From Pelagovum pacificum (GTDB lineage Bacteria; Pseudomonadota; Alphaproteobacteria; Rhodobacterales; Rhodobacteraceae): 64,000 nucleotides of DNA. The translations under genes were made by a program, and so were the position numbers. The notes beneath the pieces are model-generated. The model did no database searches. It was not told where the DNA came from and saw only the letters and a list, made by a program, of their open reading frames with translations. Within the stretch, counting starts at the first letter, position 1. Every line of letters starts with the position of its first letter. The stretch is from the NCBI RefSeq assembly GCF_016134045.1, contig NZ_CP065915.1, forward strand, positions 1,674,001 through 1,738,000, given 5' to 3'. Positions 41,069 to 51,224 of the stretch are shown one piece after another.

Positions 41069-43111
41069 CTATCCGCGACGGCGGCGGCGTCTTTTCGTGG
41101 AATCGTCGCCACCGCCCGCGTTGAAATGGACCGCAGGCAGCGGCACCAGCGCGGAGAGGTGGGGGAAGGGCGCGGTGGCGTGTGGAATCGCGTTCGCGGC
41201 CACGAAATGCTCCTGAAAGCGGGGCTCGATCGCTGTCTCGACCTTGTGGATCCGGCGGACCTGATCTTCGATCCGGCTTCGCGCGGCGCGCGAGCAGAGC
41301 GCGATGCGCGCGCCCGTGCCGGCCGCGTTGCCGGCGGAGGTGACCTTTTCCAGCGCGACGTCGGGGATCATGCCAAGCACCATCGCATGTATGGGCGAGA
41401 TATGCGCTCCGAACGCCCCGGCGAGCACCACGCGGTCCACGTCGTCGACCCCGAGTTGGTCCATCAGCAGCCGTGCGCCCGCGTAGAGTGCGGATTTCGC
41501 CAGCTGGATCGCGCGGATGTCGCCCTGCGTGATCGTGATGAGTGGCCCGTTCTCCGCCGTGCCGTCGTGCAGGACGTAGGAATGCGTCCGACCCTCGGGG
41601 ATCGAGCGCGGCGTCCCGGTCTGCTCGGCAGAACCGATCAGGCCCGACGCGTCGAGCAGCCCGGCCATGCGCATCTCGGCCACCGCCTCGATGATGCCGG
41701 ACCCGCAGATACCGGTGATGCCGGTCACGGCGGTCTCTGCGGCGAAGCCCGAATCGTCGGACCAGAGGTCGGAGCCGATCACCTTGAAGCGCGGCTCCTT
41801 CGTTGTGGCGTCGATCTCCACCCGCTCGATCGCGCCGGGCGCCGCTCGCTGGCCCGAGGAGATCTGTGCGCCCTCGAACGCCGGTCCGGTGGGTGAGGAA
41901 CAGGCGAGAACACCGTCGCGGTTGCCGAGCAGGATTTCGGCGTTGGTCCCGACATCGACGATGAGGACGAGGTCCTCGCTCTTTTCCGGCTCTTCCGACA
42001 GCGCGACGGCGGCGGCATCCGCACCGACATGCCCCGCGATGCAGGGCAGGATATAGGTCCGCGCACCCGGATTGATCGAGGTGAGGCCGAGCTCCTTCGC
42101 CGCGAGGTGCATCGCCCCGGAGGTCGCGAGCGCGAAGGGTGCCTGGCCCAGCTCCACAGGGTCGATGCCGAGCAGCAGGTGGTGCATCACCGGGTTACAG
42201 ACGAAGACCGTCTCGACGATGCGCGCCGGCTCGATCCCGCCTTCCTTGGCAATCTCGACACTCAGACGGTCCAGCGCCTCGCGCACCGCGCGCGTCATCT
42301 CCAACGCGCCGCCGGGGTTCATCATCGAGTAGCTGACCCGGCTCATCAGATCCTCGCCGAAGCGGATCTGCGGGTTCATGATCCCGGCCGAGGCCGTCAC
42401 CTCGCCCGTGACAAGGTCCGTCAGGTGCGCCGCGATGGTGGTCGAGCCGAGGTCGATGGCAAGCCCGTAGAGCGGCCCGTCGAAAAAGCCGGGCCACAGG
42501 TCGAGCAGGGCATGGCCGTCGGTCTCTGCCGACTTGTGCAGCGCGACGGTGACCTTCCAGCCGCCCTTGCGCAGTTTGGGCTGGAGTTGCGACAGCGTCC
42601 GCAAGTCGATGGCGAGATCGTGGATGTCCCATTGTTCGGCAAGGGCGCGGGACAGGCGTTCGAAGTCGCCGGTCGGCTCGTGCATGTCGGGCTCTTCCAC
42701 CTCGACGTAATAGAGCCGCGTGGCCGGGTCCATCGTGACCGCCCGGACCGTCGCGGCCTTGCGCACGACCTGCCGGTGAACCTGGCTTTCGGGGGGCACA
42801 TCGATGACGATGTCCTTCAGGATCTGCGCCTGACAGCCAAGCCGTCGCCCCGTCGGCAGGCCGCGCTTGTCGTCGTAACGCTGCTCGACCGCGTTCCATT
42901 CAGACAACGCGTCCTCGGCCACCGTCAGCCCGTGCTTGGAGAACTGGCCGTAGCCCGGCGTGACCTGGCACTTGGAACAGATACCGCGACCGCCGCAGAC
43001 GGAATCGAGGTCGACCCCAAGTTGCCGGGCCGCGGTCAGCACCGGCGTACCTGCGGGGAATCGGCCCCGCTTGCCGGAGGGCGTGAAGATGACGAGGGGA
43101 TCGTTGGACAT
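41069..43111 (-). CDS. RACo-like corrinoid protein reductive activator (ASKHA/DUF4445, 2Fe-2S)
   Basis: The 680-residue protein has an N-terminal [2Fe-2S] ferredoxin domain with SVCGGRGICSKCQV (Cys39, Cys45, Cys48) and a fourth Cys in RRLGCQAQI. A linker domain follows, then a C-terminal ASKHA ATPase-like domain with GLAIDLGSTTIAAHL and IVDVGTNAEI. This is the layout of RACo/RamA-type proteins, which reduce inactive cob(II)alamin back to cob(I)alamin in corrinoid methyltransferases. In several roseobacters such a protein serves a methionine synthase split into separate subunits. No corrinoid protein gene lies in this window, so the partner is elsewhere. GTP or ATP use is inferred. Confidence 0.88.
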   Translation of the reverse strand: MSNDPLVIFTPSGKRGRFPAGTPVLTAARQLGVDLDSVCGGRGICSKCQVTPGYGQFSKHGLTVAEDALSEWNAVEQRYDDKRGLPTGRRLGCQAQILKDIVIDVPPESQVHRQVVRKAATVRAVTMDPATRLYYVEVEEPDMHEPTGDFERLSRALAEQWDIHDLAIDLRTLSQLQPKLRKGGWKVTVALHKSAETDGHALLDLWPGFFDGPLYGLAIDLGSTTIAAHLTDLVTGEVTASAGIMNPQIRFGEDLMSRVSYSMMNPGGALEMTRAVREALDRLSVEIAKEGGIEPARIVETVFVCNPVMHHLLLGIDPVELGQAPFALATSGAMHLAAKELGLTSINPGARTYILPCIAGHVGADAAAVALSEEPEKSEDLVLIVDVGTNAEILLGNRDGVLACSSPTGPAFEGAQISSGQRAAPGAIERVEIDATTKEPRFKVIGSDLWSDDSGFAAETAVTGITGICGSGIIEAVAEMRMAGLLDASGLIGSAEQTGTPRSIPEGRTHSYVLHDGTAENGPLITITQGDIRAIQLAKSALYAGARLLMDQLGVDDVDRVVLAGAFGAHISPIHAMVLGMIPDVALEKVTSAGNAAGTGARIALCSRAARSRIEDQVRRIHKVETAIEPRFQEHFVAANAIPHATAPFPHLSALVPLPAVHFNAGGGDDSTKRRRRRRG

Positions 43112-43287
43112 GGTGTGCCTATCGCGTGCGTTGCCGGCAACATAGCGTCACCGATGGCGATGTTGAGCGTGCGAAACCGGCGTCCCTTGGCATTCGAACG
43201 ACGAGCCAGATTTGTGCCATTCTATGGCCGGCTTATGGCCGCAGATCGCATCCAACCTGCCGCCGCTGCCTGACCCCTCCGGGATGT

Positions 43288-44406
43288 ATGTTCATGAGTG
43301 TTGATTTCGGCGAGCCCACCCTCACGGGGCTCGTCATCCTGTTGTTCGCCGCGCTGCTGAGGTTCGGCTCGAAACTCTCCGACGCCGTCGTGTATCGACT
43401 TCAGGTCGTCCGGGGGCGCGCCGTCCTTCACATGCCGATCGTCGACCACCTGCCGAAGGGCGCCGACGTTGAGGAGCTGGAGACGATCGTCGGCGATCTC
43501 GTCCGCGCGCAGAACTGGACGCGACTGTCCGAGGTCCTGACGCTGCTGTCGCACCAGCCGGCGGATGCGACTGATGGCCGGCGGCTCTATGAAGTCGCGA
43601 TGGCGCGCGCGGTTGCCTCGATCCGCTGGGCCGGGGGGCTGGCCGTGGTCCGCGACCGTCTCGCCCGGTACGAAGAGGCCGCGGCGGTCGGCGATCCGCA
43701 GCTCGAGGCGATACGTGCCCGCGCCCTGACCGAGGCTGTCCGCCTGGCCGGCGCGCAGCCTGCTTCCATCGCCGCGCGGGCTCTGCGGCGGAGCTGGGCG
43801 GAGGACATCGGGCAGCTGCTCGGTGCCTCACGCCAGCGGGTCTCGCGCGTTCCCGCGCTCGCCGAGGCAGCGTTTCATGCGGGGTGTGCGTTGCCGGGCG
43901 CGGAGGGCCGCGTTCCCGGGCGCTTCCAGGTCTGGCGCGATGCCGACGCCTGCGACCCGAGGTCCTGCATCGCCTATGCGCGGTGGCTCCGGCAGCATGG
44001 CACGGCGAGCGCGATCTCCGCCCACCTGACGGTGACGCACGCCGCAATCCGCTGGTTCGGCACCCCCGCGCCCTTCATCGAAACCGCGCTGGCGCTGGCG
44101 GGCGAGCGGCCGCTGAACCGGGTGCCGGGGCTCGATGTCGGCGCGCTGCTGGTCCGGCTCGCCGACATCGCCGACAGCCAGCCGGGACAGGTGCTCGCCA
44201 ACCGCGTCGCGGCCAAGGCGCTCGCCGACGGGGACGAGCTGCTGGCACGGACGGTTCTGTCCCGCCACATCAGGATCATCGTCACGACCGAGTGGCCGGA
44301 CGCGGACACTGTGCTCGCGCTCTACTGGCGCGCGACACAGGGCGCCAGGCCGGCCCTGCCGTCCCGCGACCTCCGCGACGACCCCTTCGTGAGAGGCGCG
44401 GTCTGA
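43288..44406 (+). CDS. membrane-anchored helical-repeat protein of unknown function
   Basis: The 372-residue product has one N-terminal membrane helix (about 10-30, LTGLVILLFAALLRFGSKLSD) and a long Ala/Leu/Arg-rich helical region of TPR-like appearance. It ends in RDDPFVRGAV. No catalytic motif is visible. Upstream in-frame codons from 43126 contain a different composition and no ribosome site. Either ATG 43288 or ATG 43294 is plausible behind GGGA. It precedes guaB by 77 bp on the same strand, but the functions need not be related. I do not recognise a named family. Confidence 0.7.
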   Translation: MFMSVDFGEPTLTGLVILLFAALLRFGSKLSDAVVYRLQVVRGRAVLHMPIVDHLPKGADVEELETIVGDLVRAQNWTRLSEVLTLLSHQPADATDGRRLYEVAMARAVASIRWAGGLAVVRDRLARYEEAAAVGDPQLEAIRARALTEAVRLAGAQPASIAARALRRSWAEDIGQLLGASRQRVSRVPALAEAAFHAGCALPGAEGRVPGRFQVWRDADACDPRSCIAYARWLRQHGTASAISAHLTVTHAAIRWFGTPAPFIETALALAGERPLNRVPGLDVGALLVRLADIADSQPGQVLANRVAAKALADGDELLARTVLSRHIRIIVTTEWPDADTVLALYWRATQGARPALPSRDLRDDPFVRGAV

Positions 44407-44447
44407 GGTCGTTTCGCCCTTTCTCCCCCTCCGGCTTCGTGCGATAG

Positions 44448-45932
<1,485 letters not shown>

Positions 45933-45946
45933 GCCTTCGATATGCC

Positions 45947-45990
45947 CGACGGGCTTCGCGCTTGTGCCAAGATTGCGCGCTAGCCCGTCG
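45947..45990. repeat. long inverted repeat after guaB
   Basis: CGACGGGCT (45947-45955) pairs with AGCCCGTCG (45982-45990). A further CGCG/GCGCG run lies inside and a 13-nt loop is left. There is no T-run on either strand. It may slow or end guaB transcription by a Rho-linked process or protect the mRNA end; the call is from base pairing only. Confidence 0.5.
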
Positions 45991-46027
45991 TCATGACCTG
46001 AAACCCGCCAGACCGAGGAGGGACGAG

Positions 46028-47203
46028 GTGACGCCAGCCGCCCGTTTCGCAAGCGCGATCGAGATCCTGGACGCATGGCTCGGGGGCTCGTCGCTCGACG
46101 GTGCTTACCGGCATTGGTCACGTAACGCGCGCTATGCCGGCTCGTCCGACCGGGCCGCGATCCGCGACCTCGTGTTCGACGCCGTGCGGCGGCGGCGGTC
46201 CTACTCCGGGCTCGGCGGCACCGACACCGGGCGTGGTCTGATGATCGGTGCGCTCCGGGCCGCCGGCGTCTCCGTCTCTGATGTCTTCAACGGGCGCGGC
46301 CATGCGCCTGCACCCCTGTCGCAGCCGGAGCTCGCCATCGACCGGGAGCTGACGCGGGCGGAGTGGCTCGACGTGCCGGACTGGCTGCTTCCGCGCTTCG
46401 AGGAGGCGCTTGGCGACCGCGCCGAAACTGTGATGCGTACACTCCGGGATCGCGCGCCGATCCACCTTCGGGTCAACACGCTCAACATCGACCGCGAGGA
46501 CGTGATCGAACGGCTGTCCGAAGTCTCGATCAGCGCCGAGCCGCACCCGACGGTCGAAACCGCGATCACCGTGACCGAAGGCGCGCGCCGGCTGCCGCAG
46601 AGCGAGGTGATTGAAGAGGGCCTCGCCGAGCTTCAGGATGCCTCGTCCCAGGCCGTGATCGCACGGCTGGCCGGTCCTTCCGACAGCCGCATCCTCGATT
46701 ATTGCGCCGGGGCAGGCGGGAAGTCCCTCGCGCTCTGCGACCTGTTCGATGCCGAGGTCCACGCGCACGATATCGACCCCGACCGGATGTCGGACCTGCC
46801 GGCGCGCGCGCAGCGGGCCGGAGTCGACATCGGCTACCGCACCACTGCCGAGCTGAAGGACGAAGCTCCCTACGACCTCGTGCTGTGCGACGCGCCCTGT
46901 TCGGGCAGCGGTACCTGGCGGCGTGACCCGGAAGGCAAATGGATGCTGACGCCCGACCGGCTTGCCGGGATCTGCGGCATCCAGTCGGAGATACTCGAGG
47001 ACGTCGGCGCCAATGTCCGCCTTGGAGGTCGGCTCGCCTACGTGACCTGCTCCGTCTTCAAGGAAGAGAACGAGGATCGCGCGGCTGCCTTCCTCGCCGC
47101 GCACGAACGCTGGTCGCTGATCGACGAGCACCGCATCGACCCGAGCGAGACCGGCGACGGCTTCTATCTCGCCGTCTTCCAGCGGGGCCCGAGAACAACT
47201 TAA
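46028..47203 (+). CDS. RsmB-type rRNA (cytosine-C5)-methyltransferase
   Basis: The 391-residue product is a NOL1/NOP2/Sun family methyltransferase. The SAM-binding motif is LDYCAGAGGKSLAL (about 222-235). Cys291 in CDAPCSGSGTWRRDPEGKW and Cys341 in YVTCSV are the two catalytic cysteines. It likely methylates 16S rRNA as RsmB does. Its N-terminal region differs from the E. coli NusB-like domain, so the exact target is uncertain. GTG 46028 follows GAGGAGGGACGAG, which fixes the start. It lies between guaB and cckA on the same strand. Confidence 0.88.
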   Translation: MTPAARFASAIEILDAWLGGSSLDGAYRHWSRNARYAGSSDRAAIRDLVFDAVRRRRSYSGLGGTDTGRGLMIGALRAAGVSVSDVFNGRGHAPAPLSQPELAIDRELTRAEWLDVPDWLLPRFEEALGDRAETVMRTLRDRAPIHLRVNTLNIDREDVIERLSEVSISAEPHPTVETAITVTEGARRLPQSEVIEEGLAELQDASSQAVIARLAGPSDSRILDYCAGAGGKSLALCDLFDAEVHAHDIDPDRMSDLPARAQRAGVDIGYRTTAELKDEAPYDLVLCDAPCSGSGTWRRDPEGKWMLTPDRLAGICGIQSEILEDVGANVRLGGRLAYVTCSVFKEENEDRAAAFLAAHERWSLIDEHRIDPSETGDGFYLAVFQRGPRTT

Positions 47204-47305
47204 GGTTGCATTTGCCTCCTTCACCCCTATAGTCGGCATGTCTTAGGGGGACGGTAAGAATCTTCCTGTCGACTACGACCTGGGTCGAATCGGAAGGAGA
47301 GGGCA

Positions 47306-49636
47306 GTGACGCCGGCGCGTTCGGGAAAACTTCTGCCGAGGGATGGCGTCGAAAGCGGCGTCGACATGCGTCCATGGATCGTGATGCTGATTGCCATCGG
47401 TGTGCTGGTCACCGGCGCGCTGACTGCTGATCCGACCTATGCCGCAGGGCTGCGTCTTGTCGGCTGGGCGCTTCTGGTGACTGGTCTCGCCGGGTATCTC
47501 TGGCTGCTATACACACGCCACGGGCACGCCATCCGCCTCCGGGCGGCGGGGGAGCTCATCCGTAATGACACGCAGGTCGCCTTCGTCACGAACGAGGCGG
47601 GCGATATCCGCGAGCGCAACCTCGCGGCCCGCACGCGTTTCCACGACCCCTTCGTCGACACGCTCGGTTTCGTTCTGACCGATATCTTCGCCAACCCCGG
47701 CGCCGTCCTGTTCCGGATGCAGAGCCGGGCCCAGTCCACCGGCTTCGCGTCCGAGGATATCGTGACCCGCGCCGGTGCTGTCCGTCTCACCGTCCAGCGC
47801 ATGGGGGAGGACATCTTCCTCTGGCGCCTGCTGGAAGAGGGGGAGCGTCAGCCGGCGGCACGGGGCGGCGACGCGCTGACCCTTCCGATGCTCACCGCCG
47901 GGCCGAGCGGGACGATCCTCTACATGAACGAGGCCTTCCGCCGGTTGATGGGCGGGCGGGTAAAGTCGCTCGACGCGGTATTCAGCGAGCTGCCCCTCGT
48001 CTCTGGCCGCCGCCACCGCGTGATGGGCGTCGACGGTCCGGTTCACTGCATCGTCGCCGAAGTGCAGGGCAGTGGTGGCAGGCGCGAGGTCTATCTCATC
48101 CCCGGCGAGGGCGAGGCACCCGACCGCGCCGGTCCTGGCTGGGACGCGATCGAGGAGATGCCGGTCCCTCTGCTGAAAGTGGCGGTCGGGGGTGAGATAC
48201 TCGAAGCCAACCGGCAGGCCCGCGATCTGCTGCATGCCGACATGGGACGGGACCCGCGCCTCGGCGACCTTCTCGACGGGCTGGGCCGTCCGATTGCCGA
48301 GTGGCTGCGCGATGCGGCCCGCACCACACAGCGCACGACGGAGCCGGAGTTCCTGCGGATCACCAATGCACCGAGCGAGCGGTTCGTGCAGGTCGCTCTT
48401 AACCCGGCCGGACCGGAGGGGGAGCGTCATCTGATTATCGTCCTGAAGGACGTGACCGAGTTCAAATCGCTCGAGGCCCAGTTCGTCCAAAGCCAGAAGA
48501 TGCAGGCCATCGGTCAGCTTGCCGGCGGGGTCGCGCATGATTTCAACAACCTGCTGACCGCGATTTCGGGCCATTGCGATCTGCTTCTGCTGCGCCACGA
48601 TCAGGGTGACCCGGACTATTCCGACCTGGTGCAGATTCACCAGAACGCCAACCGCGCGGCGAGCCTTGTCGGACAGCTGCTTGCCTTCTCCCGCAAGCAG
48701 AACCTGCGCCCGCAACATCTCGACCTGCGCGATACGCTGTCGGACCTGACCCATCTGCTCAACCGGCTGGTCGGCGAACGCATCACGCTGTCCCTGAGCC
48801 ATGACCCCGGTCTGAGCCCGATCCGTGGCGACAAGCGACAGCTGGAGCAGGTGTTGATGAACCTCGTCGTCAATGCCCGCGACGCGATGCCGGCGGGCGG
48901 CGAGATCCGGATCTGGACGGAGAATTTCTCGATCGCCGATCAGTTGGAACGCGACCGCGCGACCGTGCCGCCCGGCGATTACGTCGCGCTCCATGTCGCC
49001 GACGCCGGGATCGGCATTCCGCCTGAGATGCGCGCGAAGATCTTCGAACCCTTCTACACGACGAAGGAGTCGGGTGACGGCACCGGCCTTGGCCTCTCGA
49101 CGGTCTACGGCATCGTGAAACAGACGGGGGGCTATATCTTCGTCGACAGCGAAGAAGGGAAGGGGACGACCTTCACGCTCTACTTCCCCGCCCGCGATGA
49201 CGGGCCCGAGAAATTCACGACCGGTGCATTGCCCGGTCCGGACGTGGCGCCGGCCGAGCCGCAGGTCGATGACGACGCCGTGGTGCTTCTGGTCGAGGAC
49301 GAGGCCCCGGTCCGGGCCTTCGCTTCGCGCGCGCTTCGGTTGCGTGGGTATACCGTCCTCGAAGCGAGCTGTGCGGAAGATGCGCTCGACATGCTGTCCG
49401 ACGCGGCGCTGAAGGTCGACATCTTCGTCACGGACGTCGTTATGCCCGGCAAGAACGGCCCGACCTGGGTGCGCGAGGCCCTCGGCAACCGGCCCGACAC
49501 GCGCGTGGTCTTCGTCTCGGGCTATGCCGAGGAATCGATCGCCGAGAACCAGACCCGGATCCCGAACTCCGTCTTCCTGCCGAAGCCCTTCTCCCTCACC
49601 GAACTGACGACGACGGTACGGCAGCAATTGCATTGA
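47306..49636 (+). CDS. cckA: hybrid sensor histidine kinase CckA
   Basis: CckA is the top of the CckA-ChpT-CtrA phosphorelay, which controls motility, GTA production and the cell cycle in alphaproteobacteria. The 776-residue protein has two N-terminal membrane helices (about 24-72) and PAS-like regions (about 85-380). The HisKA motif GGVAHDFNNLLTA has phospho-acceptor His411, followed by the HATPase_c domain (DAGIGIPPEM, GDGTGLGLS). A C-terminal receiver domain has Asp710 in FVTDVVMPG. The GTG start at 47306 is preceded by AAGGAGAGGG. The receiver domain is CckA-type, and CtrA and ChpT genes are not in the window. Its exact role is inferred from family knowledge. Confidence 0.93.
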   Translation: MTPARSGKLLPRDGVESGVDMRPWIVMLIAIGVLVTGALTADPTYAAGLRLVGWALLVTGLAGYLWLLYTRHGHAIRLRAAGELIRNDTQVAFVTNEAGDIRERNLAARTRFHDPFVDTLGFVLTDIFANPGAVLFRMQSRAQSTGFASEDIVTRAGAVRLTVQRMGEDIFLWRLLEEGERQPAARGGDALTLPMLTAGPSGTILYMNEAFRRLMGGRVKSLDAVFSELPLVSGRRHRVMGVDGPVHCIVAEVQGSGGRREVYLIPGEGEAPDRAGPGWDAIEEMPVPLLKVAVGGEILEANRQARDLLHADMGRDPRLGDLLDGLGRPIAEWLRDAARTTQRTTEPEFLRITNAPSERFVQVALNPAGPEGERHLIIVLKDVTEFKSLEAQFVQSQKMQAIGQLAGGVAHDFNNLLTAISGHCDLLLLRHDQGDPDYSDLVQIHQNANRAASLVGQLLAFSRKQNLRPQHLDLRDTLSDLTHLLNRLVGERITLSLSHDPGLSPIRGDKRQLEQVLMNLVVNARDAMPAGGEIRIWTENFSIADQLERDRATVPPGDYVALHVADAGIGIPPEMRAKIFEPFYTTKESGDGTGLGLSTVYGIVKQTGGYIFVDSEEGKGTTFTLYFPARDDGPEKFTTGALPGPDVAPAEPQVDDDAVVLLVEDEAPVRAFASRALRLRGYTVLEASCAEDALDMLSDAALKVDIFVTDVVMPGKNGPTWVREALGNRPDTRVVFVSGYAEESIAENQTRIPNSVFLPKPFSLTELTTTVRQQLH

Positions 49637-49696
49637 TGGCAGCGTTGCCGTGCGGGCCGATGCAAGCGCAACTCACCCAAACATCCTGTTAAACAT

Positions 49697-49722
49697 AAAA
49701 AAAGCCGGGCCAAAGGCCCGGC
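49697..49722 (-). terminator. strong intrinsic terminator of the small RNA
   Basis: An 8-bp GC stem GCCGGGCC/GGCCCGGC with loop AAA is followed on the minus strand by TTTTTTT. The plus strand lacks a T-run after the stem, so it does not look made for cckA, which ends 60 bp away. The nearest annotated minus-strand gene, the LysR gene, ends 364 bp upstream, so a transcript starting between them is needed to explain it. Confidence 0.88.
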
Positions 49723-49776
49723 GAAGTCCAACAGGGAGGTATGAAGATGATGGCGCTGCGCGTCACCGCCTTCGAG
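49697..49776 (-). ncRNA. probable small RNA with exposed CCUCCC motif (CcsR/cuckoo-like)
   Basis: On the minus strand a promoter (see 49782-49810) is followed by about 80 nt that end in a strong terminator. The stem is GCCGGGCC/GGCCCGGC (49704-49722) around AAA, then seven T (49703-49697). In between are a GC hairpin (49752-49770) and a less structured stretch holding ACCTCCCTG (about 49733-49741), complementary to ribosome-binding sites. This plan (hairpin, CU-rich anti-Shine-Dalgarno stretch, terminator) is that of the stress-induced CcsR/cuckoo RNAs of alphaproteobacteria. The start is estimated from the promoter, to within a few bases. Confidence 0.68.
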
Positions 49777-49781
49777 AGATG

Positions 49782-49810
49782 AAATAGGAGGCAATATGTG
49801 AACGATCAAG
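49782..49810 (-). promoter_or_regulatory. RpoH-type promoter for the small RNA
   Basis: Read on the minus strand, CTTG (49810-49807) is followed after 18 bp by CCTATTT (49788-49782). This agrees with the CTTG-N17/18-CYTATNT pattern described for the RpoHI/RpoHII sigma factors of Rhodobacter sphaeroides. Transcription would start near 49776. The match is to a consensus recalled from knowledge, not computed. Confidence 0.6.
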
Positions 49811-50086
49811 TTCGATTTGGCCGCCGCGCTCACAAACCGGCCATGCGTTGCCGACATGTCTCAGGACGCTCGGCAAGGAATTTCGGTCTCAACCCTGTTG
49901 ATACGGGGTGAATTCCGCCCGAACTCAACTCGCCGGGTGAAGCCGCGACAACTCGCAGGGTGGGCGCGGTCGCCTTTGCATCCCCGACGCCGGCGACCCG
50001 AGCTGACCGCGCCAGAATGCGAATGCCGAGGCTGCGTCGGATCCGGCCGGGCAACGTCCGAATCGACAGACAGCTAACCGGCCGGG
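49811..50086. other. intergenic remainder upstream of the small RNA
   Basis: Together with 49637-49696 this is the rest of the cckA-LysR gap. I see no credible gene or RNA in it. A 74-codon minus-strand frame (49830-50054) and an 86-codon plus-strand frame overlap it. Both lack ribosome-binding sites and coding character and were not accepted. Confidence 0.45.
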
Positions 50087-51010
50087 TCAGGAGGCCAGCG
50101 CCTCACGCAACTTGCTGCGGTGGGCGATGATCTCTTCCTGCACGAAATCACGGAACGCCCCGATCCGCTTCGACTGGCGCAGCTCTTCCGGGTAGGCAAG
50201 GAAGACCGGCACTTCGGCGCTTTCCACTTCGGGCAGGACCCGGACGAGGTCCGGGAAATCCTCGACGACGTAGTCCGGCAGAATGCCGACGCCGAGGTGG
50301 TTGTTCACCGCCTGCAACACCCCGAAATAGTTGTTCACGGTCAGCAGGCTGGGCAGATCATGCGACAGCAGGTGCTGCGTCAGGGAGGTCGACGCCGAAA
50401 CCTGCGCGCTGCCCGGGTTCTGACAGACGAGCCGGTGATCGCGCAGATCCTCCATCGTCTCGACCGGACGCCGGTCGGCGAGGTAGGTCTGCGAAGCATA
50501 GAGCCGCATGTGCACCGACATCAGCCGCTTGCGGATCAGATCGGCCTGGCTCGGCTCCTTCATGCGGATCGCGACGTCGGCTTCGCGCATCGGCAGGTCG
50601 AGCACACGTTCCTCCAGCATCAGGTCGATGCGCAGATCCGGGTAGCGTTCGTAGAACTTCACCAGCCGCGGGGCGAGCCAGAGCGTGCCGAAGCCGATCG
50701 TCGTCGTGACCTTGAGGTCGCCGAAGACCTCTTCCTCTGAATCCCGGATCCGGGCGGAGGCTGCCTCCAGCCGCTTGTTCATCGACTTGGTCGCATCGAA
50801 CAGCAGCTCGCCCTGCTCCGTCAGGATCAGACCGCGGGCGTGGCGATGGAACAGGGTCGTGTTCAGGCTCTCCTCGAGCGCGCGAATCTGGCGCGACACG
50901 GCGGACTGGCTGAGGTGCAGCGTGTCACCGGCGGCCGTGAGGCTGCCGGCATCCGCGACCGCGTGGAATATGCGTAGTTTGTCCCAATCCATGGGTGCTG
51001 TACTTGCCAT
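50087..51010 (-). CDS. LysR family transcriptional regulator
   Basis: The 307-residue protein has an N-terminal winged helix-turn-helix (about 9-66, DKLRIFHAVADAGSLTAAGDTL then LSQSAVSRQIRALEESL) and a periplasmic-binding-like effector domain (about 95-295). It is highly similar in sequence style to the LysR protein that sits beside trxB in many Rhodobacterales, but trxB is not here. ATG 51010 gives MASTAPMDW; an internal ATG at 50992 (MDWDKLRIF) matches many homologues. It is divergent from the acyltransferase gene across 214 bp, so that gene is the first candidate target. The effector is unknown. Confidence 0.88.
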   Translation of the reverse strand: MASTAPMDWDKLRIFHAVADAGSLTAAGDTLHLSQSAVSRQIRALEESLNTTLFHRHARGLILTEQGELLFDATKSMNKRLEAASARIRDSEEEVFGDLKVTTTIGFGTLWLAPRLVKFYERYPDLRIDLMLEERVLDLPMREADVAIRMKEPSQADLIRKRLMSVHMRLYASQTYLADRRPVETMEDLRDHRLVCQNPGSAQVSASTSLTQHLLSHDLPSLLTVNNYFGVLQAVNNHLGVGILPDYVVEDFPDLVRVLPEVESAEVPVFLAYPEELRQSKRIGAFRDFVQEEIIAHRSKLREALAS

Positions 51011-51224
51011 GCGTTTTTGAACTTTCCGGAGCCAGTATCTAAATCAATTCGGCAATGAAATGACACTCCCGCACTAAGTATTCCTCAAAAGCGCGACAAT
51101 CCGGCGTCAGATGTGACCGAACGTAACGAAAGATTGCGCTGCCGATCGGCTCTCCCTCGCAACAGATTGCACTTCTTTTATGCGAAGTGTCGGCATATTT
51201 GTTGGAAAACGTCAGGGTGAGGAC
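51011..51224. promoter_or_regulatory. divergent promoter region, LysR gene and acyltransferase
   Basis: This is a 214-bp AT-richer gap between divergent genes. It contains an inverted repeat CACTTC/GAAGTG (51170-51175 and 51184-51189) around TTTTATGC, close to the acyltransferase start at 51225, and an AT-rich stretch TATCTAAATCAATTCG (51038-51053) near the LysR start. No convincing T-N11-A site was picked out by eye. Confidence 0.4.

Noticed and set aside
49741..49782. Short plus-strand ORF with GGGAGG upstream after cckA (MKMMALRVTAFER)
   Set aside because: The purine-rich ribosome-site look is explained as the complement of the CCUCCC and CCTCCT stretches of the minus-strand small RNA region; the terminator direction also favours the minus strand.
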